The notes beneath the pieces are model-generated. The model had not been told where the DNA came from. It worked only from the letters and a program-made list of their open reading frames with translations, and did no database searches. From the NCBI GenBank assembly GCA_016617495.1, contig WYCU01000001.1, positions 124,001-188,000 on the forward strand: DNA of 64,000 nt, written 5' to 3'. This stretch comes from Azonexaceae bacterium s22. GTDB taxonomy: Bacteria > Pseudomonadota > Gammaproteobacteria > Burkholderiales > Rhodocyclaceae. Each line of letters starts with the position of its first letter. Within the stretch, counting starts at the first letter, position 1. Made by a program: the position numbers and the translations under genes. Below are positions 57,736 through 64,000 of this stretch, piece by piece.

Positions 57736-58017
57736 GTGCATTCCCTCCGCCACCTGCTTCTCGTCATTCTCCTTGTCGGCGCCCAGCTGCTGGTCGGGGC
57801 ACATGCGGTCGCCCATGCGGCGGGGGATGACGAGGCCCTGGCGTCGCATACCTGCGAATTGTGCCTTGCCGCACATGACCTCGGCAGCGCCTTGCCTTCG
57901 GCTTTGCCGCCGCCGCTTCCCGCCGTCGCGGCCTTGCCGCCGGATTGCCCGGCACTGCATGGACGCACGGCCTTCCCGCCCCCGGCCGCCTGCCAACGCG
58001 CCCCACCCCGCTTCTGA
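57736..58017 (+). CDS. Small exported protein, DUF2946-like
   Basis: A 93-residue protein with a signal peptide (HLLLVILLVGAQLLVGAHAVA) and a short mature part with HTCELCLAAHDL, a CxxC flanked by histidines, then a Pro/Ala-rich tail. The pattern resembles DUF2946, small metal-associated periplasmic proteins. It starts at a GTG and precedes a metal-uptake locus, so it may bind or traffic a metal such as zinc. The assignment is tentative. Confidence 0.6.
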   Translation: MHSLRHLLLVILLVGAQLLVGAHAVAHAAGDDEALASHTCELCLAAHDLGSALPSALPPPLPAVAALPPDCPALHGRTAFPPPAACQRAPPRF

Positions 58018-58035
58018 AATTTGCCCTTTTTTGAC

Positions 58036-58050
58036 CGTCGACCGCGACAA
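58036..58050 (+). repeat. Copy 6 of the 15-mer, one mismatch (intergenic)
   Basis: CGTCGACCGCGACAA (first base differs) in the leader of the porin-like gene, again after a T6 run. Its right part forms an 8-bp stem, CCGCGACA (58042-58049) with TGTCGCGG (58056-58063), with a 6-nt loop. Confidence 0.7.
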
Positions 58051-58094
58051 TTGTCTGTCGCGGCCGCGTTTCATCGCATTTTCAGGAGAAACCC

Positions 58095-59549
58095 ATGGTA
58101 TCCAAACCATTGGCTGCGACCGCGCTGGTTGTGGCCGCTTTCGGCGCCCATGCTGCCGACGATAGCGATCTCGCCGCCATCCGTGCGCAGATCGCCGAAA
58201 TGAAACAGGCTTACGAGCAACGCATTGCCGCCCTCGAATCCCGCCTGGCCGCAGCGGAAGCGGCCTCCCGGAACACCGCCGCACCCGCGACGGCCGCACC
58301 GAGCAGCACCCCGGGCATCGCCACCGCACCGCTCGCCACCGCAGCCCCGGCCGAACCGGCCCCCGTCCCCACCAACCGTGTCCAGACAGCTGCCAGCGCC
58401 TTCAACCCGGAAATTTCGCTGATCCTGCAAGGGCAGTATGCCCAGATGAAGAACGTGCCCGACCGGACCATCACCGGTTTCTGGCCGGCCGGCGGACACG
58501 ACCACGAGGGTGGCAAGGGCATCAGCACGCGCGGCTTCTCGTTGAACCATACCGAACTGGTGTTCAGCGGCGGCATCGACCCGTACTGGCGTGGCCAGGC
58601 CATCCTGGCGGTACAGGATGAATCCGTCGAGGTCGAGGAAGCCTGGTTCCAGTCGCTGGCCATCGGTCACGGCATCGGACTCAAGGGCGGTCGTTTCCGC
58701 TCCGGCATCGGCTACCTCAACGAGCAGCACCCGCACCAGTGGGATTTTGCCAACGCGCCGTTGATGTATACCGCGCTATTCGGGCAGGAGGCCAGCTTCC
58801 GCGACGACGGCTTGCAACTGAAGTGGCTGGCGCCGACGCCGATGTTCCTCGAATTCGGCACGGAAGTCGGCCGCGGTGCCAATTTCCCCGGCACCGATAC
58901 CAACAAGAACGGCGCTGGTGCCTGGGCGGCCTACGCCCATGTGGGCGACGATCTCGGCATCTCGAACAGCTGGCGTGCCGGCCTGTCGTATCTGAGAACC
59001 CAGTCCGGCGACCGGGAAGCCGAATTCGTCGACGTGAATGGTCTCGCGGCGCAAGGCCTGTTCAGCGGCAATACCTCGACCTGGATCGCCGACTTTGTCT
59101 GGAAATGGGCACCGGATGGCAACCCGAAATACCGCAACTTCAAGTTCCAGAGCGAATACTTCGTACGCAAGGACAAGGGCAACCTGACCTGCCAGGATGA
59201 AGAAGGCGTCGGCAATGCCTGCGCCAACCCCGTCACGGCCTCCTACGATACCCGCCAGTCCGGCTGGTACGCCCAAGGCGTCTACCAATTCACGCCGGAA
59301 TGGCGCGCCGGCCTGCGTTACGACCAACTCGACAGCGGCACCCAGAACCTGGGCGCCAATGCGGCGAATCTGGCGGTGGACAACTACCGTCCGCAACGCT
59401 GGACCGGGATGGTCGATTACAGCTGGAGCGAATTCTCCCGCGTGCGTCTGCAATACGCCCAGGACAAATCCATGGCCGGTTTGACCGACAATCAATGGAT
59501 CGTCCAGTACATCATGAGCCTGGGCGCCCACGGCGCGCACAAATTCTGA
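58095..59549 (+). CDS. Outer-membrane beta-barrel porin-like protein in the metal locus
   Basis: A 484-residue exported protein. The signal peptide (ATALVVAAFGAHA) is followed by a trimerising coiled coil (AIRAQIAEMKQAYEQRIAAL) and an Ala/Pro linker. The rest is a Trp/Tyr-rich beta-strand pattern (YWRGQAILAVQDESVEVEEA, GWYAQGVYQFTPEWRAGLRY) typical of barrel strands, ending in the C-terminal Phe (HGAHKF) needed for BAM insertion. His-rich patches (GGHDHEGG, EQHPHQWD) might bind metal. Upstream of a metal ABC transporter, it may pass zinc across the outer membrane; this is inferred. Confidence 0.75.
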   Translation: MVSKPLAATALVVAAFGAHAADDSDLAAIRAQIAEMKQAYEQRIAALESRLAAAEAASRNTAAPATAAPSSTPGIATAPLATAAPAEPAPVPTNRVQTAASAFNPEISLILQGQYAQMKNVPDRTITGFWPAGGHDHEGGKGISTRGFSLNHTELVFSGGIDPYWRGQAILAVQDESVEVEEAWFQSLAIGHGIGLKGGRFRSGIGYLNEQHPHQWDFANAPLMYTALFGQEASFRDDGLQLKWLAPTPMFLEFGTEVGRGANFPGTDTNKNGAGAWAAYAHVGDDLGISNSWRAGLSYLRTQSGDREAEFVDVNGLAAQGLFSGNTSTWIADFVWKWAPDGNPKYRNFKFQSEYFVRKDKGNLTCQDEEGVGNACANPVTASYDTRQSGWYAQGVYQFTPEWRAGLRYDQLDSGTQNLGANAANLAVDNYRPQRWTGMVDYSWSEFSRVRLQYAQDKSMAGLTDNQWIVQYIMSLGAHGAHKF

Positions 59550-59558
59550 GGAGCTGCC

Positions 59559-60458
59559 ATGTTTCGACGTATTTTGACCCTGCTGATTGCCTTGGGAAGC
59601 GCCTTGCCCGCTACGGCTGCGCTCAATGTCTTCGCCACCGTTCCGGAATGGGCTGCGCTGGTCCGGGAAATCGGCGGCAACAAAGTCAGCGTATTCACCG
59701 CCACCACCGCCCTTCAGGACCCGCACCGAATCGAAGCGCGTCCATCGCTGCTCGCGCAAGCGCGGCGGGCGCAACTGGTCATCGCCACCGGGGCCGACCT
59801 GGAGGTCGGCTGGCTCCCTGTGGTTTTGCGCGACTCCGGAAATGCCGAGATTCAACGTGGCCGGCCAGGCTATTTCGAAGCCGCCCGTTGGGTGACGCTC
59901 ATCGACATTCCGGCCGTGCTGGATCGAACCCAGGGCGATGTCCACGCCGCCGGCAATCCGCACATCCAACTCGACCCACGCAACCTGTTCCGCATCGGGG
60001 AAGCGCTGGCCGCACGCCTGGGCGAACTCGACCCGCCCAACGCCGCAGCCTACGTTGCGGGCTATCAGGCCTTTGCCGTCAAATGGCGCAACGCCATCGC
60101 CCGTTGGGAAAAGGAAGCGACCCCCTTGCGCGGCGTCCCCGTTCTGGTTCACCACCAATCCTTCCGCTATCTGGGGCAGTGGCTGGGACTCAAGGAAACC
60201 GGCACCCTTGAACCGAAACCCGGCGTCGAGCCGAGCGGCAAACACCTTTCCAGCCTGCTCGCCACCCAGCAAAACACGCCGGCACGCATGGTGTTGCGGA
60301 CCGCCTACCAAAATGCCGGCCCCAGCGAATGGATGGCGCAGAAAGCCGGCATTCCCGCCGTGATGTTGCCATTCACCGTGGGTGGCACACCGGAAGCCGG
60401 GGATCTGTTCGGCTTGTTCGACGACACCATCCGCCGGCTGTTGAAAGGCTTGAACTGA
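59559..60458 (+). CDS. Metal ABC transporter substrate-binding protein (ZnuA-like)
   Basis: A 299-residue cluster A-I periplasmic binding protein. Signal peptide LTLLIALGSALPATA. Probable metal-ligand histidines are in LQDPHRIEARPS, NPHIQLDPRN and VLVHHQSFRYLGQWLG; the C-terminal GDLFGLFDDTIRRL fits the family. The long His/Asp-rich loop of classical ZnuA is absent. Zinc is the likely substrate but manganese cannot be excluded. The ATPase gene follows directly. Confidence 0.85.
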   Translation: MFRRILTLLIALGSALPATAALNVFATVPEWAALVREIGGNKVSVFTATTALQDPHRIEARPSLLAQARRAQLVIATGADLEVGWLPVVLRDSGNAEIQRGRPGYFEAARWVTLIDIPAVLDRTQGDVHAAGNPHIQLDPRNLFRIGEALAARLGELDPPNAAAYVAGYQAFAVKWRNAIARWEKEATPLRGVPVLVHHQSFRYLGQWLGLKETGTLEPKPGVEPSGKHLSSLLATQQNTPARMVLRTAYQNAGPSEWMAQKAGIPAVMLPFTVGGTPEAGDLFGLFDDTIRRLLKGLN

Positions 60459-61040
60459 ATGGCGGCCCTGTTCGAGGCCCAGCGCCTGATCGCCGGTTGG
60501 AGCCAGCCGGCGATGGTGCCTTTCGACGGTAGCCTGATGCCGAAGCAGATCCTGGGCGTGACCGGGCCGAACGGTGTCGGTAAAACCACGCTGCTTTCGG
60601 CGCTCTCCGGACGGGCACCGGTATTTTCCGGCGAGCTGCGGCTGCGCCCCGGGCTGCGCCTCGCCGTGCAAACCCAGGAAGTGCCGCCGGTTGCCGGGAT
60701 ACCGCTCAACGGGCGGGAACTGCTGGCCCTGACCGGCGCCAGCAGCGCCGGGCTGCCGCCGTGGCTGCTTGAACGCCTCGATATTCGACTCGACCGCCTC
60801 TCCGGCGGTCAGCGGCATTATCTGGCGCTGTGGGCGGTGCTCGGCACACCGGCCGACCTGATCTTGCTCGACGAACCGACCAACAACCTCGACGCTGCCG
60901 GTGTGGCTCACCTCGGACAAGCCCTGCGCATGCTGGCCGACCAGGGCGCCGGCATCGTGGTCGTCAGCCACGACCACGATTTTGTCGACACCGTCAGCGA
61001 TCGCGTGATTGCCTTGAAAGGACCGGGCGATGGGAAATGA
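60459..61040 (+). CDS. Metal ABC transporter ATP-binding protein (ZnuC-like)
   Basis: A 193-residue ABC ATPase, shorter than the usual 220-250. Walker A GPNGVGKTT, signature LSGGQRH, Walker B LILLDEPTNNLD and H-loop VVVSHDHDF are present. The short size comes mainly from a missing C-terminal extension. It starts at the base after the binding-protein stop and overlaps the permease gene by 11 nt. Confidence 0.88.
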   Translation: MAALFEAQRLIAGWSQPAMVPFDGSLMPKQILGVTGPNGVGKTTLLSALSGRAPVFSGELRLRPGLRLAVQTQEVPPVAGIPLNGRELLALTGASSAGLPPWLLERLDIRLDRLSGGQRHYLALWAVLGTPADLILLDEPTNNLDAAGVAHLGQALRMLADQGAGIVVVSHDHDFVDTVSDRVIALKGPGDGK

Positions 61041-61812
61041 AGCCATGTTCTGGTCGGATCTGTTCCTCACCCCTTTCCTGACCGGGCTCGGATTGGCGCT
61101 GACGCTGCCCGTGCTGGGTTGCTTCCTGCGTCTAAGGGATGAATGGCTGGCCGCGCTGGCCTACGCACAGGTTGCCGCGGCCGGGGCTTTACTGGCATTG
61201 GTCCTTGGCCTGATGCCGGCACTTGGCGGCATGCTGGCTGCCGGTCTGGCCGGCTTGGGCAAACCGCTGTTCTCACGTCGCCTCGCAGGCGGTGCCGCCT
61301 TCGCCCTGCTCATGCTGGCCGGTTGGGCGATTGCCGTCCTGCTGGCGGCCAACCAGCCGCTCGCCGAACGCCTCGGCCACGCCTTGTTCGATGGCCAGCT
61401 CTATTTTGCCGATGCGCAACAACTCTGGCTTACCGCCCCTTGGAGTGCCTTTGCCTGCGCAAGCCTGTTCGTGATGTCGCGCCATCTGCTGCTGGCGCGG
61501 GTTTATCCCGACCACTTCCGTGCGCGCCATCTGCGCTCCTGGCCCGTGGTCATCGGGTTCGATCTGATCGCGGCATTGACATTGGCCCTGGCCACCATGA
61601 CCATGGGCGTCATGGGCGGGTTCGCATTGGTCTTCGTTCCGGCCTGGATCGTGTTCCGCCGCGCCGGCAACTGGCGTTATAGCATTGTCATTTCCGGGGC
61701 AATCGGGGCGCTGGCCTATTTGCTCGCATTTCAGCTTGCGCTCTGGCTTGACCAGCCTTTTGGCCCGATTCTCGCGTTGCTGCTTATAATTACTGGTTTA
61801 GTCATTGCGTGA
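61030..61812 (+). CDS. Metal ABC transporter permease (ZnuB-like)
   Basis: A 260-residue ABC-3 family permease with about eight hydrophobic segments. LALTLPVLGCFLRLRDEWLAAL resembles the family N-terminus, where the early loop after the first helix normally lies, and LATMTMGVMGGFALVFVPAW carries the C-terminal family pattern. An ATG at 61045 is a second possible start. It completes a binding protein-ATPase-permease set, transporting Zn2+ or Mn2+ inward. Confidence 0.87.
   Translation: MGNEAMFWSDLFLTPFLTGLGLALTLPVLGCFLRLRDEWLAALAYAQVAAAGALLALVLGLMPALGGMLAAGLAGLGKPLFSRRLAGGAAFALLMLAGWAIAVLLAANQPLAERLGHALFDGQLYFADAQQLWLTAPWSAFACASLFVMSRHLLLARVYPDHFRARHLRSWPVVIGFDLIAALTLALATMTMGVMGGFALVFVPAWIVFRRAGNWRYSIVISGAIGALAYLLAFQLALWLDQPFGPILALLLIITGLVIA
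61785..61790 (+). promoter_or_regulatory. Candidate -10 box before the STAS gene
   Basis: TATAAT inside the end of the permease gene, 67 bp before the next ATG. A weak TTGGCC lies 19 bp upstream. Low certainty. Confidence 0.35.
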
Positions 61813-61857
61813 CATTTGGGAGCATGCTAAAAGGAGTGTTCTGTAACTGAGGGCTGT

Positions 61858-63126
61858 ATGGTCTTTTCGTTTTTCAAGAAAAATAGCGAAAAAATGCCGG
61901 AGCGCGAAATCATGCGCCCGAAGCCCGCTGCTGCTCCCACGCCTGCCACTCCTGCAGTTCCTACCGCTGCGGACGGCGCACCTGAGACGAACAAGCCGGC
62001 TGAACCGCTACCCGATCTGGAATTTACGCCTTCGGGAACCAAAGGACCGGCAGCCCCCGTCAAACCAACCAGCACCGCCGATCTCCAGAACCAGATCCGG
62101 GAATTCGAGGAAGAGTTCACGCAGTCCGCCGTGCTGGACATCGACGTCGATCATGGCGCGGATTCGCTGCAGTCCGATGTTGAACAGGTTGCCGTGCTCT
62201 ATGCCAACGGGCAGGATACGGTGGTTCGCCCGTTGCTCGAATCGCTGGTTTACGCCTATCCCGGCGTCGAAGGCATCCGTCTCTGGCACATGCTGTTCGA
62301 TTTGTTGCAGCTTTCGGGTGACCGTGCGGCCTTTGACAAGCTGAGCAGCGAATTCGTCCAGGCCTGTGAAACCTCGCCGCCAACCTGGCGACAATCCCAG
62401 CCCACGCTGCCCGCCAACGCCCAGCCCGGCGTTGCCGGATGCTCGCTTCAAGGGGTCCTGACGTCGGAAAACATGAGCGTCCTCCAGCCGCTGGAAAACG
62501 CCATCCGTTCGAAAAAACCACTCCAGGTCGATTGCGGCGGTTTGATCGGCTGTGATGATGAAATCGCCGGCAAGCTGGCCGAACTCCTGATGAGTGCGCG
62601 CAAACACGGTGTTCCCGTGGTTGTCGAACAAATCGACCACCTGATTCCAAAATTACGTAACCAGCTTCCCGCAGGGGAAGCAAAGCATGTTCGCTCATGG
62701 ATGTTGCTGCTGGAATTGCTGCAGCGCTGCGGCACCCAGGAAACGTTTGAAGAAGCGGCCATCGATTTTGCCGTGACTTTCGAGCGTTCCCCCCCTTCCT
62801 GGGAAAGCACGCCCGCCCCCCGCTTGCCTGCAGCGCCGAAGTCTGCAGCGCCCGTGGATACGGCGCACTACCTGAGCGGCGAAATCAAGAATTGCCGCTT
62901 TGAGGACATGACCGCCATCCTGGCCCAACGAGACCAGATCGTCATCGATTTTTCCGCGGTACGTCGTATCGATTTCTTCTCAGCCGGGCAACTGGTCAAC
63001 TGCCTCTCCAAGCTCAAGGATGGCGGGCGCGACATCACGCTGCGCAACCCGAACTTCCTCGTTGCCGAGTTGATGATTGTCGTCGGGCTCAATCGATTAG
63101 CCCGCATCATCGTTCCCAAGTCTTAA
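61858..63126 (+). CDS. STAS-domain protein
   Basis: A 422-residue soluble protein. The N-terminus is a Pro/Ala-rich linker. Two related helical units follow (ending CETSPPTW near residue 180 and FERSPPSWE near residue 320), each followed by a STAS-like strand-helix unit; the last, [27 protein letters not shown], is a clear STAS core. STAS domains bind nucleotides or partner kinases in anti-anti-sigma and transport regulation. No serine kinase is nearby. It is typically seen before hslVU in Rhodocyclales; the function is unknown. Confidence 0.78.
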   Translation: MVFSFFKKNSEKMPEREIMRPKPAAAPTPATPAVPTAADGAPETNKPAEPLPDLEFTPSGTKGPAAPVKPTSTADLQNQIREFEEEFTQSAVLDIDVDHGADSLQSDVEQVAVLYANGQDTVVRPLLESLVYAYPGVEGIRLWHMLFDLLQLSGDRAAFDKLSSEFVQACETSPPTWRQSQPTLPANAQPGVAGCSLQGVLTSENMSVLQPLENAIRSKKPLQVDCGGLIGCDDEIAGKLAELLMSARKHGVPVVVEQIDHLIPKLRNQLPAGEAKHVRSWMLLLELLQRCGTQETFEEAAIDFAVTFERSPPSWESTPAPRLPAAPKSAAPVDTAHYLSGEIKNCRFEDMTAILAQRDQIVIDFSAVRRIDFFSAGQLVNCLSKLKDGGRDITLRNPNFLVAELMIVVGLNRLARIIVPKS

Positions 63127-63136
63127 GGATTCCCAT

Positions 63137-63673
63137 ATGGAGCAATATCACGGCACGACAATTCTGTCGGTGCGCCGGGGCAATCGCGTCGCCATGGGTG
63201 GCGACGGTCAGGTGACTCTGGGCCATATTGTGGTCAAAGCGACGGCCAAGAAGGTACGCCGCCTGTATCAAGGCCGCATTTTGGCGGGTTTTGCCGGTGG
63301 CACGGCGGATGCGTTCACGCTTTTTGAGCGTTTCGAGGCCAAACTGGAAAAACACCAGGGCCATCTTGTGCGTTCTGCCGTCGAACTGGCCAAGGACTGG
63401 CGCTCGGATCGCGCCCTGCGCCGTCTCGAAGCCATGCTCTCCGTCGCCGACCGCGAAGCGTCACTCATCATCACCGGCAACGGCGATGTGCTGGAGCCGG
63501 AACAGGGTATCGTCGCCATCGGTTCGGGCGGCGCCTATGCCCAGAGTGCGGCGCGCGCCTTGCTCGAAAATACCGAACTCGATCCGCTCGATATCGTGCG
63601 CAAGTCGCTGGAGATCGCGGGCGACCTGTGCATTTACACCAATCGCAACTTTACGCTGGAGACGCTGGAATGA
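63137..63673 (+). CDS. hslV: ATP-dependent protease peptidase subunit HslV
   Basis: A 178-residue proteasome-like threonine peptidase. After a short propeptide (MEQYHG) the mature chain begins [20 protein letters not shown] with the catalytic Thr. [20 protein letters not shown] is the family C-terminal motif. It forms double hexamers capped by HslU. The hslU start overlaps its stop by 4 nt. Confidence 0.97.
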   Translation: MEQYHGTTILSVRRGNRVAMGGDGQVTLGHIVVKATAKKVRRLYQGRILAGFAGGTADAFTLFERFEAKLEKHQGHLVRSAVELAKDWRSDRALRRLEAMLSVADREASLIITGNGDVLEPEQGIVAIGSGGAYAQSAARALLENTELDPLDIVRKSLEIAGDLCIYTNRNFTLETLE

Positions 63674-64000
63674 CGACGATGACGCCGCGCGAAATCGTTT
63701 CCGAACTCGACAAGCATATCGTCGGGCAAAACGCTGCCAAGAAAGCCGTGGCAATCGCCCTGCGCAACCGCTGGCGGCGGGCCCAGGTGGCCGACCCCTT
63801 GCGCCAGGAAATCACGCCCAAGAACATTCTGATGATCGGCCCCACCGGCGTCGGCAAGACCGAAATCGCCCGGCGCCTGGCGCGGCTGGCCAACGCGCCC
63901 TTCATCAAGGTCGAAGCCACCAAATTCACCGAAGTCGGCTATGTTGGCCGCGATGTCGAAACCATCATCCGCGACCTCGTCGAAATGGCGATCAAGAGCC
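63670..64000 (+). CDS. hslU: ATP-dependent protease ATPase subunit HslU (partial, 3' end off the window)
   Basis: The first 110 codons of the AAA+ unfoldase partner of Hsl[23 protein letters not shown] and the Walker [22 protein letters not shown] are diagnostic, followed by [19 protein letters not shown]. The ATG at 63670 overlaps the hslV stop; an in-frame ATG three codons later gives the more usual start. The remainder lies beyond the right edge. Confidence 0.96.
   Translation, partial: MTTMTPREIVSELDKHIVGQNAAKKAVAIALRNRWRRAQVADPLRQEITPKNILMIGPTGVGKTEIARRLARLANAPFIKVEATKFTEVGYVGRDVETIIRDLVEMAIKS

Overview
The window reads as chromosomal DNA of a betaproteobacterium, most likely Rhodocyclales (Azonexus/Dechloromonas-like). 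This rests on gene order and protein style: divergent pilM/mrcA, polA with a DUF2782 gene and an APH-type thrB, nadD-rsfS-rlmH-maf-rng, dapF-DUF484-xerC, an SAH riboswitch on ahcY-tlyA-metF, and a STAS gene before hslVU. No rRNA gene is present to settle the taxonomy. The sequence is GC-rich except inside a small integrated element near 32.5-36.9 kb.

Layout. 1-621: the 5' part of pilM on the minus strand. 779-3091: PBP1A. 3133-13409: a lipopolysaccharide core/envelope block with three GT9 heptosyltransferase-type enzymes, three GT4 glycosyltransferases, msbA and a WaaL-type ligase, most of them translationally coupled by 1-20 nt overlaps. 13455-31755: housekeeping genes (polA, LOG protein, thrB, nadD, rsfS, rlmH, maf, S11 peptidase, crotonase, pseudouridine synthase, acetoacetyl-CoA synthetase, trhP, rng, ProQ-like). 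32465-36987: an integrative element of about 4.5 kb in a tRNA-Lys(CUU) gene. It carries an integrase, an overlapping excisionase-like HTH gene, a Rep_trans-type replication/relaxase protein and two unrecognised cargo genes. It rebuilds both the 3' half of the tRNA and its terminator. 36942-37152: two tRNA-Lys genes behind a full-consensus promoter. 37316-43270: an MscS channel and two RTX-type calcium-binding secreted proteins. 43376-46602: metF, tlyA and ahcY on the minus strand behind an SAH riboswitch. 46755-49925: an unusual three-gene set. 50121-64000: metK, two lipid A-type acyltransferases, GNAT, dapF-DUF484-xerC, a 50-codon monocistronic gene, rlmI, a metal (probably zinc) uptake locus, a STAS protein, hslV and the start of hslU.

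The best candidate for an undescribed system is 46755-49925. It encodes (i) a [2Fe-2S] ferredoxin / truncated-haemoglobin / Cys4 zinc-ribbon fusion, (ii) a Roadblock/LC7-like protein, and (iii) an ABC-type ATPase with an abnormal signature motif fused through a Pro-rich linker to a dual-specificity-type phosphatase. The architecture suggests a redox or O2/NO-responsive signalling module, but its function is inferred only from domains and co-location. The SAM-cycle genes on either side run on the opposite strand.

Two other signals matter. A 15-mer, GGTCGACCGCGACAA, recurs six times (one copy with a single mismatch), always on the plus strand, in coding DNA in different frames and in intergenic DNA. 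The ahcY leader contains competing stems that could hide the GTG start codon, which suggests how the riboswitch acts.
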